DNA of 64,000 bases from Astropecten irregularis (GCA_963971285.1 OZ020261.1:6079983-6143982); one strand, 5' to 3'; shown: positions 23,113 through 36,370, counted from the stretch's first letter. Made by a program: numbers and translations. The notes: a model not told the origin generated them from the sequence alone.

Positions 23113-23489
23113 TAAATGTAATAACATACTTTGGTTTTATGAAAGAAATGGGGCCTACAGATTCATGGGCAAAAATATCAAGGATGGTAGAGCAACAGTC
23201 ATCTGTGAAAATTTCAGTCCCATACGGTGCCCACTTTTGGAGAAAACAAAAGACTGCCATGGTACAGTGTACATGTACATGTATTTGTTAGGTCTTTTCT
23301 CTTTTATTTTTGATCTTTAAAAATCAAAAATCATTTAGGTCTCTGGTTTTGCTCTTTTCTGGATAAATACAGCATTTCAGGTAAAACTGGTACGTTTCTT
23401 CCACCACCATCTTTATACCCTGTAAGTTATAGGTAAATCTGTGAATATTTCTGTTTTGTTACACTACCAAAGTGTAATACTACCTTTAA
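23113..23489 (-). mobile_element. family-1 TTAA MITE, diverged left end
   Basis: TAATAACATACTTTGG at the left, GTGTAATACTACCTTTAA at the right, CATTTCAGG and CACCACCATCTTTATACC inside. Confidence 0.85.
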
Positions 23490-24002
23490 GGTACGTAACC
23501 ATTTGCAATATTTTTAGGTTAAGTTGTGTATACGTGTACACGTTCAGTACCTTCATGTACTGTATGGCTTACTCTGTCCTTGCAACTACAGACAAAATTA
23601 ACAAAATTAACTTAATAATCACTAATTCAATTACATGTACCAACAGTATTACCATTACTGTAAGTGGATTTCATGGGAGGTTGTCTTTTTAGAAATATGG
23701 GTAAGCTGTTTTGTGAATGAATTTTCTTTTCATTTTACAATTTTTCTTACCAAATCTAACATTTTCTTTCAAATCAAGTGATAACGTACTTGTAATTCAC
23801 ATTTATAAAAGTAGGACACATAAAATTGCCGCAATTTGATGAGAATTGCACTGACTTCAAAGGATATTTTTTTTTTATTTCCTCCATATTTTTTTTGGTA
23901 GCTGGGTCGTAACTCACCAAATTTTATAGATTAATTAACATTTTGTCCCGTGGAAAATGATATTTGTAAACAGGTATGAAAAGGAAATATAATAAGTAAT
24001 AC

Positions 24003-24130
24003 ACTGCTGCAAACTGATCACCATTCAACCAAAATAATTACCTGAAATGTATATAAAATGCTTGGAGTTCGTGTACATGTACATGTAGAAAGGCTTGACG
24101 TTTCCATCCTAGCAGGATCTTTTTCAAAGG
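24003..24130. repeat. monomer of the 56-bp repeat element with its flank
   Basis: CTGCAAACTGATCACCATTC, CAAAATAATTACCTGAAAT and TGCTTGGAGTTCG, followed by GGCTTGACGTTTCCATCC and AGCAGGATCTTTTTCAAAGG (inverted unit). Confidence 0.75.
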
Positions 24131-24249
24131 CTAAGCTTTTATTTATTTTTTCTTTGTTGAGCACTTTTTTTTTCTTTTTTTTGTCATTGAAACAGTTTTT
24201 TTCCCAATTCTGCATGGATTTAGCCCATCTCCGCCAACTTAACTTAACT

Positions 24250-24483
24250 ATGGGCATTTACGAAACGGGGGCTCTGGCTCCATTTCGTGATTAAAATAAC
24301 AGGTATCAAAATAGACGCTTTTTGGCTGCGGTTCGGAAGTAGATTCTCTGGTTTGAAAAGGAAAACAGAGCTTCAGCTTCAATGAAAAACCACAACCTAC
24401 ATGTATATTTTCAGCATTATGGATGTCAGAGGTGGAGCCGGAGCCTGAGCTGGAGCCTGAGCCTCTGTTTCGTAAACGCCCAT
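24250..24483. mobile_element. family-5 MITE (GGCTCC/GGAGCC arms)
   Basis: Ends ATGGGCATTTACGAAACGG and GTTTCGTAAACGCCCAT. The arms carry GGCTCT-GGCTCC against GGAGCC-GGAGCCTGAGC hexamers. The core has AACAGAGCTTCAGCTTC and AAAACCACAACC, shared with copies at 37945, 38228, 45112 and 51698. Confidence 0.85.
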
Positions 24484-24674
24484 TGCTGTTTCCATATAGA
24501 CTTCACAAGCAGTGATGTTAACCCAAATAATCAATATATGCATTTATATCATTGCTGCCCAATTATTGTTATTTCAAATCGTTGAAAATAGTTCCTCCAT
24601 TCATCAACTCATTGATAACACAACGATCAAACAAAGTTCAGAACCCAAAGTCAACATGCTGGATTGTGACTAAC

Positions 24675-25320
24675 CAGTGAGTCAATTTCATAGAGCTGCA
24701 TAAAGGTACAATACATGATTGGTAAAGGTCACAGGACTGCACTCATACTTTGTCTGATCAAACATGTATATGAAATAATAAACCTTTGAAAATTTGAGCT
24801 CAATCGGACATCTGAGTCACAAGAAAATAGCGAAAACCCGACTCAATTTTTCTTATAAAACATGAAGAATAGTTTACTTTATGTTTGTTCCAAAAATCGT
24901 TTGGACGAACGATCTTTGGAAAAGACGCTAAATCTTGATTTGCTTGAAAAACCCAGCATCTGATGAACCAAGATTTCCCATGGTGACTGTTTGCACTGTT
25001 TACGAACTGTAGAGTCCATTTTCTGTCTCAAACTCAATAATTTTTTTTGGAGGCCTTGCAAATCCTATATGCTCCCTTTAAGCCAAAAAATTGCTTATTT
25101 AAGCATGAAAAGTCTTCCTTGATCAAACAGGATTTATACCAACCAAATTTTCATGTGATGTCTACTGCTTTTGACTTGTATTCAGCCATTGTTTGCTGAG
25201 CATAACATTCACAAGGAGTTTTGGCTGGCAATACTGATTTTATTTACTAAGGTTTTTGGTGCTTAAGCCTTAAGCATATTTTGGTGCTTATGCAGCTCTA
25301 TGAAATGAAATGGCCCCAGA
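24675..25320. mobile_element. family-4 MITE split by a family-2 insertion
   Basis: Left half starts GTCAATTTCATAGAGCTGC and is broken at 24700. The right half resumes at 25083 (GCCAAAAAATTGCTTATTTAAG) and ends GCAGCTCTATGAAATGAAATGG. The related copy at 28242 reads straight through GAGCTGCTTAAGCACC, giving the empty site. Confidence 0.85.
24700..25082 (+). mobile_element. family-2 TTAA MITE (383 bp)
   Basis: Left end (A/T)TAAAGGTACAATACATG, right end TCCTATATGCTCCCTTTAA. The two ends differ from each other but share the AAAGG core. The inner palindrome CGTTTGGACGAACGAT is diagnostic. Same element in reverse at 35922-36305. Confidence 0.88.
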
Positions 25321-25623
25321 TCTGAACTCCATGACCTGAGCAACATAAAAATTATCTCCCAAATTTTAACAATTAATTATTACCATGTGTTGTTCGATAT
25401 GGCATCACTGGAATTTCCCGCGCCGGCTGCCATGGCTAGGTTCAAGTTGCCCGGGATAAAGGTTTTGTTTGTTAATTACTTAGGTCTCTGGACAACGACG
25501 AGGCTCAGTTTCCATGGTTTTGCGCATAATTTGGCTCGCTGCCAAATGGAAAACAGTGGCACAGTTTTATTAGCTGAATATTGTAACACTTACAATGTAG
25601 GCCATGTACAAGTACATAGGTCT

Positions 25624-25690
25624 TTAAAGGTAATATCATACTTTATCAAAGGTTTTTATTAAAGAAATACAGAGTCAGGAGTAATTTCAA
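25624..25690 (-). mobile_element. family-1 MITE terminal fragment
   Basis: TTTAAAGGTAATATCATACTT and AAAGAAATACAG, then loss of homology. Confidence 0.75.
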
Positions 25691-26667
25691 TTTGTGAGCC
25701 CTGTTTTTATGTCTGTTTGAGCAACATTAATATGAGGTGTAACTTTGGGAAACAATGTTTGCAGCTTCTAAAACTTTTTCCTTCGTTGTTTAGTTGAACT
25801 TCCGAGCATTTGTTAACTTTACCATTGAAGAACACAAATTTACTTTCCAACATGTTCAAGCATACTGAACTAAGATACAAAGTTTTTGAAAGAAAGCAGT
25901 TCTATCATCAAAGTGTTCCCAGGTATTTTATACTTAATTCTGACCCCTAAATAATGCTCTCCTGTATAAGCTGAGATGAAATGATTTTATTGAAAATCGA
26001 AGAACAAGAACATGACATCTATGACTTCTAAAAGCCATTGTGTCCGCTTTCCATAACAGGTCGTCATAAGGACTAAACAAAAAAATGTCGTGTTTTTCCC
26101 TCAGCGACCAACCGTAAAATGCCAAAACTTTGGGTCGGGATTTTTTTTTTTTTTTTTTTTTCTCTTAGTCCTAAAGTATAAAAACTCACCATTTTTGACA
26201 GAAAATGTAAGATTTATTTAGCAGTAAAAAACATGTACCACTTGAGGGCAACACAACAATTTTTTTTTGTTCGGCCTAATGCTCTCCCATATGAGAATTA
26301 GTGGAATGGGCTGGCGGTTAAAAAAAAAAAACCATTGTTGGGCAAAATTGATTTCCTCTTTTTCTTCCAATTATTTTTGTTTCTCTGACGTAAGTTGCCG
26401 TATTAAAACCGACTTTCACAAGTAGCCGTGTGGTTATCTTTTGGACTCCAACGTCGCCACCAGTTTTTTTGATTGACAGAAAAGATCAAATGGACCCATT
26501 TATAGACTGAGATTCTATTTCTGGACCCCCTGCAAAGGTCAGGGGGTTTACGGCCAAAATGTCAGGTTTGGGGTCAGAGGGCTGTATCTCTGAGCACTGC
26601 CGGCCGTAGTCCTAAAAATACAAGTGATACCAGTCAATCATGACCCATTACATGGACCGTCAATTGT

Positions 26668-27050
26668 TTGAAGGTACATGTAGTTATCATACTTTGGTAA
26701 GAAACCAAAACAGAAATGTTAATTCACAGATTTACGTACATGTTTAACTTACAGGGTATGAAGATGGTGGTGCTGGAAACATTAAAATTACTCCATCTGA
26801 AATGGTGTATTCATCCAGAAATTAGTAAAACAACGACCGAAAATCATTTTGATCTTTTAAAAGATCAAAAATAAAAGAGGAAAGACTTAAGAAATACTGT
26901 GGCTGTTTTTCACTGTCAAATTCTCAAAAAGTGGGCACCGTATGCGACTGAAATTTTCACAGATGACTGTTACTGTATCTGTCTTGATATTTTTGACCAT
27001 GAATCTGTGGTTTTTTTTATGAAAACCAAAGTATGATATAATTACCTTAA
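26668..27050 (+). mobile_element. family-1 TTAA MITE
   Basis: TTATCATACTTTGGTAAG at the left behind a TACATG insertion, GATCTTTTAAAAGATC centrally, GTATGATATAATTACCTTAA at the right. Confidence 0.85.
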
Positions 27051-27059
27051 ATGTTGAAT

Positions 27060-27290
27060 AGATAATTGACTATTGGGGTCACCACCAATGTAGGGCTGGA
27101 TAGCTCAGTTGGTAGAGAGCCTGTAAGGTGTTCAGGAAGTGGGCGGTTCGAATCCCGCTCCAGTCAATTTTTCTTTGTTCACTTTTCAATGACTTTGTAT
27201 TCAGTCAGTTTGCCTTGTGATTATTTGATGATGATTACCTTTAATGTTGCTCAAACAGACATAAAAACAGGGTTCAAAAATTGAAATTAC
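27060..27290 (+). mobile_element. SINE S1 copy
   Basis: GACTATTGGGGTCACCACC, then core GGCTGGATAGCTCAGTTGG and B box GGTTCGAATCCCGC, then TTTTCTTTGTTCACTTTTC and CAGTCAGTTTGCCTTGTG. Confidence 0.9.
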
Positions 27291-28241
27291 TCCTGTCTTG
27301 TTTGTGTACACGTATCAGACTGTCAGGAACTTTGCTTAGTACATGTATGTAAGTATGGTGATACTATTTTGACATGAGTGTTTGAAGGAAGAAAAGACGC
27401 CTGTAAGTTCGTTCGTCAGACAGCATACAGTTGCTGAAATCACAGAACCTGAGTTACCCAAATCCAACCTCCAAAATGTCCTATACTCACGCAACTTGTA
27501 CATCCCTCTCTCGTCCCCCCTACCCTAAATGACTTAACACGCGGGGGCGCCAAATCAGGAATTCCAAAAATCCGACCCGTTTCCCCTATTTCCTCAGTCA
27601 TCAGCAGTTTGACGTGTGGTTTAGGGAAACGAGCCATCTGATAAAAAAAAAGTGCCTGGCAGGCACGTGCGTGCGTGCATGTGGTGTTTGGGAAGGGGGG
27701 GGGGGGGGAGTGGGGGGATGACTCGTTGTGGAAATTACGGTAGTTCAGTGACATCATAGGTCTGGCATCGCATCGAATATAGGGGAGGGGGGGAGGGGGA
27801 CTGTACTTCATGTACATGTGTGGACTGAGAGTTTGTACGATGTGTCATACTATTGAGAGCCGAGCGTCAGCGTGGATCCGGGGACTAATAACAAAAGTGT
27901 GCCCCAGGGTGGGGGGAGTGGGGTGGTAGGGGGGGGGGGTGGCTTTGGGGGGATGGCTATTTCAGGCTCTGCGCTAAATTATGACGCAACTGGACTAAGT
28001 GAGTCACACATCTCGAAAAGATTGTGAACTCTGCATTACGCATCGTGACATATTACTGTATTACCGTACATAGGATGCTTTTAATGGAATTTCCTACGTT
28101 TGCAGGGTCCTCAAGATGCCCTTGTTTTTTGGGCAGGACTGCAGTACATGTCAACCTGAATCGTACCCCCAAATTATTTGCTGAACAAGATATTTGAGAA
28201 TTGTAATGCCATTAATAATACTAAAAAGCAAAAAGGTTGAC
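27291..28241. repeat. intron 1 segment with G-rich tracts
   Basis: Long G runs at about 27695-27720, 27781-27800 and 27905-27955, separated by T or A, fit G-quadruplex-forming sequence on the + strand. No gene. The 125-codon reverse frame at 27440-27817 is proline-rich only because of these runs. Confidence 0.6.
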
Positions 28242-28436
28242 CTGGGACCAATTTCATAGAGCTGCTTAAGCACCAAAAACCTTGGTAACAAAAATCAGTA
28301 TGCCATCCAAAACTCCTTGTGGATGTTATGCTCACAAATGGCCGAATACAAGTCAAAAACAGTAAACATACATGTACATGTAACATGAAAAATTGGTTGA
28401 TAACCCTGTTTGATCAAAGAAGATTTGTTCATGCCT
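28242..28436. mobile_element. family-4 MITE, left part, interrupted by a family-1 MITE
   Basis: GGGACCAATTTCATAGAGCTG, then TTAAGCACCAAAAACC. It continues to GTTCATGCC, where the family-1 MITE sits. A short remnant (AATTCATAAGCA) follows the MITE at 28800. Confidence 0.8.
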
Positions 28437-28799
28437 TTAACAGTAATATCATACTTTGGTTTTTGTCAAAGAAATGCAGATTCATGGGCAAAAATATCAA
28501 GACAGATACAGTCACAGTCATCTGTGAAAATGTCAGTTCCATACAGTGCCCACTTTTTGAGAAAACAGTGAAAAGCTGCCACAGTATTTCTTAAGTCTTC
28601 TCTTTTATTTTTGATCTTTTAAAAGATCAAAAAGATTTTTGGTCGTTGTTTAACTAATTTCTGGATAAATACACCATTTCAGACGGAAACATTTTAACGG
28701 TATGTTTCTACCAGCATCATCTTCATACCCTGAAAGTTATACGTAAATCTGTGAACATTTCTGTTTTGGTTTCTTACCAAAGTATGATAATACCTTTAA
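28437..28799 (-). mobile_element. family-1 TTAA MITE, full length
   Basis: TTAACAGTAATATCATAC at the left, GTATGATAATACCTTTAA at the right, 363 bp. Inserted in a family-4 element at a site that reads CATGCTTAAATAAGC in the sister copy (complement of 25095-25110). Confidence 0.9.
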
Positions 28800-29844
28800 G
28801 AATTCATAAGCAGGGCTGGCACACATAATTTCCTAATCACAAAACAGTTTCGGAGTGGAAGCCAAAGCTGAAAATTGAACCGAAGGTATGAGAAAAGAAA
28901 TAGCCCATGGATGCATTATGTAGTAAAACTTCTGTTGTGTTCAGCTAAAAGTTTGCTCAAGGCAACTTTATAAAGGTTGGCATATAGCACAACAAAAGGC
29001 CATAGGCCATGAACCAATTCACAAGGCTAGATGAAACTTAAGTGCTCTGGTGTTCATTTTGTACTCTGCTATGCGTGTATGTGTACTGCAATACAAAAAA
29101 TTGTTATTATATTGTGATGTACGTACGTCAGCTACGTGTACGTGTACACGATTTACACGGCAGATATGACATTTATTATCGTTCGGGTCACTTGAAATCT
29201 CAGTCGTAGGTGGTATGTTCAATGTTGTACGTAATCCCACACGTACCTGTATGTATAGTCGTAAATCAATGAATGGAGTATATACCGTCATCGCGGGTTC
29301 ATGTATGCAAAATTCATCGTCATAATGATCATCGTAAAAACCGCAATGCAACGGCCGGCTAGTCAATGCGGAGGATTATGTTGATCCATTGTCTGCACTC
29401 TCCAGGGGGACCCCTAGCTCCCATAGTCCCCTCCCCCAGACCCCTCCCCCTTTCCTCCCCTCCTGTCGCAGTCCGTGTGTGGGCCGACCTCCGTATGACA
29501 TCATTGGAACTGCGTATCATACTCGAGTTCTGATCATCTCGCATTAATAATCAAACGGAGATTCCGGTGAATCGCTGGATAATGCCAACCAAAATATAAA
29601 TAAAAGATTTTTTGATTACTCAGAATTCTGGTTCAAGACCAACTTCGTTGTGATTGCCGTTCTGATTAATAGTAGGATGGAAAGGATTTTTTGTACAATG
29701 TATTGTCTTCTCTTTTGTATTGAATGCCACATAATGTGTTTGATGTTGTGAGTGGACGGGGAATAGCAAAATCTTGCATGTAGACAAGATTAAAAAACAA
29801 TACATGAGAGAAGACAATAGTTAGACCACAAAGAAAACCATTTT

Positions 29845-30206
29845 TAATAATGTATACTTTATGATTGGTAAAGGTCACAGCGCAGCACTCACACTTTGTC
29901 TGATCCAGCATTATGTACATGTGTTAATGAAATAATAAACCTGTAAAAATTTGAGCTCAATCGGACACCTGAGTCCCGAGAAAATAGCGAAAAAACGGAC
30001 TAATTTCTTCTCATAAAACATTAAGAATGGTTTTGATCTTTTTTACCCCAAGATCAAAACTGTTGTTGTACTAATTTCTGAATAATTATACCATTTCAGG
30101 CGGAAATATTTTAACGGCATGATTCTAACTGCACCATCTTCATACCCTGAAAGTTATAGGTAAATCTGTGAACATTTCTGTTTGGGTATGTTACCAATAC
30201 CTTTAA
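29845..30206 (+). mobile_element. family-2/1 composite TTAA MITE, left arm of an inverted pair
   Basis: Left ATGATTGGTAAAGGTCACAG (family-2 end), right half family-1-like (TTTCAGGCGGAAATATTTTA, CATCTTCATACCCTGAAAG), ending TTACCAATACCTTTAA. Inverted copy follows at 30338. Confidence 0.82.
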
Positions 30207-30337
30207 GGGAAGTGTAAAATGTGAAGAAGTTCACCATGTGTTGATATTTGGCTGTTTTGCACAAAAGAAAAAGCACAGTTTACCTGTATTTTATGTAAAT
30301 GTTCACTAGCATGACTAACACCTTGTAAAACAAGTAA

Positions 30338-30706
30338 CTTTAGGTACAGTACAGGATTGGTAACATACCCTACAGAAATGTTCACAGATTTACGTATAAC
30401 TTTCAGGGTATGAAGATGGTGCTGGAAGAAACATACCATGTATGTATTTTCGCCCAAAGTGGTGTATTTATCCAGAAATTTGTAAAACAAAGAAGTAAAA
30501 CAGTTTTGATCTCGGGGTAAGATCAAAACCATTATTTAAGTTTCATAAGAAAAAATTAGTCGGGTTTTTTCTATTTTCTCAACTCAGATTGAGCTCAATG
30601 ATTGTGCTCAAATTTTTACAGGTTTATTATTTCATGTACATATTTTGATCAGACAAAGTGTGAGTGCTGTCCTTTGACCTTTACCAATCATGTATTATAC
30701 CTTTGA
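30338..30706 (-). mobile_element. family-2/1 composite TTAA MITE, right arm of an inverted pair
   Basis: Mirror image of 29845-30206: GTACAGGATTGGTAACATACC at the left, TTTACCAATCATGTATTATACC at the right. Only about 130 bp separates the arms. Confidence 0.82.
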
Positions 30707-31039
30707 AATTAAGTAGGCTTACTCAGTAAGCAACTTAACTCTTGACATTTCCAAATGGAAGGACTTCAGTCCGTTGCAATTACGGATATTATTTTGTTTG
30801 TTTGCAGCAGCGAGGGGGAGGGTGGGCATTGGGTTAGAATCTGTACAATTAACAATGGAACGATGAAGGGCTAAAGTCCAACTGAGCTTCCCGATAAACA
30901 GGATTGCTAGTGATGTTGCTTGTCAAAAACAATGCGTGTGAAGTATTGATCTTCCGGATCGGATGTGTTGTTGACCGACAGGTTCTCTACCAGCAACTTT
31001 GTAAATTTCTGTACTTTTTTAATGTGCAAGTACTGGTAA

Positions 31040-31141
31040 CAAACTGCTCAACAAAGTAAAGTATTGACCTGGAATCAATAAAAAAAATGCCTGGGGTCCG
31101 GAAGTCCTGACGTTTCGATCCTAGCTTTAATTCTCAAAGGC
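31040..31141. repeat. monomer of the 56-bp repeat element
   Basis: AACTGCTCAACAAAGTAAAG flank, then GTCCTGACGTTTCGATCC and TTCTCAAAGGC. Confidence 0.65.
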
Positions 31142-31506
31142 TTAAAGGTAGTATCATACTTTGGTAAGAGACCAAAACCGAAATGTTCACTGATTTACGT
31201 ATAACTTTCAAGGTATGAACATGATGCTAGTAGAAACCTACCGTTAAAATCTTTCCGCCTGAAATGGTGTATTTATGCAGAAAATAGTAAAACAACGACC
31301 GAAAATATTTTTGATCTTTTAAAAGATCAAAAATAAAAGAGAAAAGACTTAAGAAATACTGTGGCCATTTTTCACTGTTTTCTCAAAAAGTGGGCTCCGT
31401 ATGGGACTGAAATTTTCACAGATGACTGTTACTGTATCTGTCTTGTTATTTTTGCCCATGAATCTGTATTTCTTTGATAAAAACCAAAGTATGATATTAC
31501 CTTTAA
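31142..31506 (+). mobile_element. family-1 TTAA MITE, full length (365 bp), best preserved
   Basis: TTAAAGGTAGTATCATAC to GTATGATATTACCTTTAA, both terminal TTAA intact. Good reference for the family consensus. Confidence 0.92.
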
Positions 31507-31984
31507 TGAGAGAGTCCTTTGAGACAGTTGGATCAAAATGTCCTAATATTTCAAATTTAATAGCAGCCGATGTGTATATGTATAATCCTACATGTAAACC
31601 CTATTACATTAACTTACCGCACTCCAAAACAATTTGGCAAAACTCATCATTAGAAATTAGTGAATTGAGCCATGTACGGTGTTAGTTTGAAATCATAATA
31701 AAAAGCAATTATATATTTACAATACTAAAGGACACTTGAAGTGGGTTAAATGACCCATGACTGTGTACATTATATGCACTGAACGACTTCCACCCCACAG
31801 TATAAAATGTTATTAACCAGACAACCCTTTGAAGGAATACTTTCACGCATGAGTCGACACAACTCATTCACAAAAACTGTATCTGACTACACTTGTGTTG
31901 AGTACCTTGGTCACCTTATTTCATGCCCTTGTAGTTTTCAGTTTTCATACACCCTTAGCAGAAATGTAACTTTTTCGATTATGA

Positions 31985-32260
31985 TAATCAGGGATGTGAA
32001 ACTTCAGATTTTAATCTGAATTTAGATTTTTTTTATTAAGATTCTGAGTTTCTGCTCTTTTTGTACACCTGCTCTGTACAAAAGTATACAGTAGTAACGT
32101 TTAGATTTCAGGAATTTTCAGCTTTTTCCTGGGTGTTTTCAGATTTTTGTGTGTGGCCACTCACATCTCTACAGTTTAATTGGAAATTTAAAAAAATTAA
32201 TATTTTTCACCCTATTTTTGATTTTTTGCCCTTTAAATGGTTTGAATAATGAACTTTATT
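31985..32260. repeat. dispersed repeat, also at 61135-61260
   Basis: CAGATTTTAATCTGAATT, then TGTACACCTGCTCTGTACAAA and TTTCAG phrases appear in the same order at 61155-61250. Unclassified. Confidence 0.6.
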
Positions 32261-33235
32261 TTCAAGTCTAGATAAACAACATGATAACAACATGGTCCTT
32301 TAATTACATGTAAGAACGACTGCTTTATAGAAAAAGGATGATACTAATACATGTAGGTAAGCCTATACCTGTGTATTAGATGCTATCAAGATTTCTTGAA
32401 TCTTGACCCAGCCTGTGGAGTGACCCACATTCGTCTATATTCATGGAATAATGGATTGGGTCGATCACGTCGGTGGTTCACGTATTTAAGTATCCTCAGC
32501 TGATCAAGTTCTTGGAATTCCTCTCCCCCTCCCCCCTACCCTTACCCCCCCCCCCCCCCACCCCCTCTGTCTCTGGTCTCTGCACCTGTATATTGTAGCC
32601 TTGAGGTTGATATATTCCCTTCGTAGGAATTGTCGTCATCGTCCCGCTTACTTCGGCACAACCGTAACTCGATCGGAAGCGTCCGCACGGCGAAAAAAAA
32701 AAAAAAGAGCGTGAGAGCAATTCAGTCTGTGCGCATCAGTCATATCACTCAGTGACGTCGCGACTCGAACTGGTGGCAGGGTCTCAATCTATCGGTACAT
32801 CGTGCTTGGACTGGACATTTTTTTCCAGTCGGTTTTTCCGGCAAATGATTACAAAAACGCCTCTCCAGACAAAATTGCAAACTTGTGTAAAATGGAGTAA
32901 CAGACAGGCAAGGTTCACTTCAACCTGTAGTTTTATATGGATTAACATGCACTTGTGCAATACAAGTTAAATAAATGCTTGATAAATTGCTCATTACAAT
33001 AGAATAAATGAGCTGGCCGCAAATACCAGGCATGCAACTTTTCCTCTGGTCCATCTGATTTCCTCTTTTTCACTTCAATCTTATGCCATTGAAAATAGAA
33101 AAACACTGCACAAAAATCTTGTAAAGATTGAAATTTCCTCGTTTTTTGTCATGTCCGAGTTGCATGCTTGAAATACACATTAAGGTTAATAATTAGTCTT
33201 AAAATACACATGTATATTTACTGCATTACAGGAAC

Positions 33236-33530
33236 GCCGCTAAAAAATATCGCAGCGATACTGAACATCATCCTTGGCTCCTTATTTTGCTTCAGGGTGC
33301 TGAACATTGTTCACTAATGGGAGACTTTTGGAGAATCGGTCTTGAGTCAACAGCGCACGCGCAAACCATGCTTGCGCAATTGTGAGCGTGCGCGCATTGT
33401 TTTGCGCGTGCGTGCGCGTGCGCTGTTGACTTGAAGACCGGTTCTCCAAAGTCTCCCATTGACGAACGACCACTATAATGAACAATCTCTGTGCATTCCG
33501 GCATGTTCATTATAGTGTTATTCCAGTGTA
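33236..33530. repeat. dispersed repeat interrupted by an AATGGGAG MITE
   Basis: CATCATCCTTGGCTCC and GGTGCTGAACATTGTTCA at the left; ACGAACGACCACTATAATG, ATCTCTGTGCATTCCGGC and CATGTTCATTATAGTG at the right. The copy at 47395-47520 is continuous through the same point. Confidence 0.8.
33316..33460. mobile_element. AATGGGAG-ended MITE, simple form (145 bp)
   Basis: AATGGGAGACTTTTGGAGAA to TTCTCCAAAGTCTCCCATT, arms of CG-rich CAGCGCACGCGC. It lacks the 215-bp nested insertion of the 13774 copy, so it serves as the empty site for that insertion. Confidence 0.87.
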
Positions 33531-33610
33531 AATCTCAGTAATCCTGTTATACATGTAACAAGGCTCCTGTAAATTTCCAAGGAATGCTTATTAATAAGAT
33601 TCAACTGTAG

Positions 33611-33899
33611 GGGAGTCAGGTTGGCATAGCAGTTCTTTCCTCGCCTTCCACCTCTGCAGACCGGGTTCAAGTCCGGCTCGGTTCACAAGTGGATTGGGTT
33701 TTCAGTCCCTGCCTGATTCCATGGGTTTTACCCAGAATATTACTCTGGGGTTTTCCTCCCACCTCTAAAACTGTATCTTCTTCTCATCATCTTTCCATAA
33801 AAAGGTTTCATCAGGCTTTCGAGCTACAGTGGCTAGGGCGCTTTTGAGGAATCCTTGGTGTCATTAGCAGAAATAAATAATAATAATAATGATAATAGT
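33611..33899 (+). mobile_element. SINE S3 copy 2
   Basis: GGGGAGTCAGGTTGGCATAG head, B box GGTTCAAGTCC, body ATTACTCTGGGGTTTTCC, (AAT)n tail. Confidence 0.9.
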
Positions 33900-34368
33900 A
33901 CCCATAGATGCACAATGTAAATTGATATTCGTTGCATGAGAAACTGAACAAATACAAATCCAAGTGAAGTTACTCATTTTTGCACTGTAAGTGTATGGTC
34001 AAAACAAATTGTAAACCAAAAAAAACCAGCCAAAGTTCACTTTTTATTTGGAAGCCAGAAAAATTCCTGTCTGTCCAAAATGGTTTTTCTTTTTTCCCCT
34101 TTGGACAGATTAGTTAGTGAAACTTTTGCAGATGATGAATTTGCACGCCTGAAATTTGGCAAACAAATTCATGGACAGTATCACCCCCTAACTCCTTTTC
34201 AGAAATCGGCAATTTGAGGTTATGAGTTATTGTACCGGTCGTTTTTTCAATCATGGTTCTGTTACATGTGTACGGTTTGTAGGAGACAGTGATCAATCAT
34301 GTGGAAATGAAGGTTTTTTTATTTTATTTTTTATGGAGCACTGGTTTGTTTTGTCTCTTGTGTGACGT

Positions 34369-34746
34369 GGGGTACTGTAGCCTAGTGGTCTGGTGTCGTA
34401 CTCAAGATCTTGTGGTCAATCTACAGATTGTGGGTTCGAATCCAGCCATGGGCTTATGGTGCTTGCGTCCTTGGGCAGGACGCTTTATCACACATTGCTC
34501 CTCTTCACCCAGATGTAAATGGGTACCTGTATGTGAGGGTAGAGATGGCTAGTTGTTTGTTTGATTAGCCCTGCGCACCTTGCAGGCAGCTGCGGGTTGT
34601 ACATGTATATACTCCCGAGGGAGCTGAGATTGTTTCAGGAATGTCAATGGGCCCGATGACCAGGGATAATAATAATGTATAAAGCGTTGTGATACCCTTC
34701 TTGTGTGTAAAAATGCTGTAGAAATGCCCAAATTATTATTATTATT

Positions 34747-34747
<1 letters not shown>
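34369..34747 (+). mobile_element. SINE S2 copy 3
   Basis: GGGGTACTGTAGCCTAGTGG, B box GGTTCGAATCC, GTCCTTGGGCAGGACGCTTT, TTCACCCAGATGTAAATGGG, ATT tail. Its tail runs directly into the 111-bp tandem array. Confidence 0.9.
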
Positions 34748-35900
<1,153 letters not shown>

Positions 35901-35921
35901 TTTTTGGAATAATGTCAAGTA

Positions 35922-36305
35922 TTAAAGGGAGCATATAGGATTTGCAAGGCCTCCCAAAAAAATGTATTGAGTTTGAGACAGAAAATGGACTCAACAGTTG
36001 GTAAACAGTGCAAACAGTCACCATGGGATATCTTGGTTCATCAGGTGCTGGGTTTTTCAAGCAAATCAAGATTTAGTGTCTTTTCCAAAGATCGTTTGTC
36101 CGAACGATTTTTGAAACAAACATAAAGTAAACTATTTTTCACGTTTTATAAGAAAAATCGAGTCGGGTTTTTCGGTATTTTCTTGTGACTCAGATGTCCG
36201 ATGGAGCTCAAATTTTCACAGGTTTATTATTTCATGTACATGTTTTATCAGACAAAGTATGAGTGCAGTCCTGTGACCTTTACTAATCATGTATTGTACC
36301 TTTAA
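35922..36305 (-). mobile_element. family-2 TTAA MITE (384 bp)
   Basis: TTAAAGGGAGCATATAGGA at the left, TAATCATGTATTGTACCTTTAA at the right: reverse complement of the copy at 24700-25082. TTAA on both sides. Confidence 0.88.
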
Positions 36306-36370
36306 GTGATGAGCAGCGCATGGATACTGCTCAACAGAGCGACCAATGACCTGCCATCCTCCGTCGTCCA

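Noticed and set aside
29019..29366. 115-codon reverse frame in intron 1
   Set aside because: No domain, and no splice or promoter evidence for an antisense gene.
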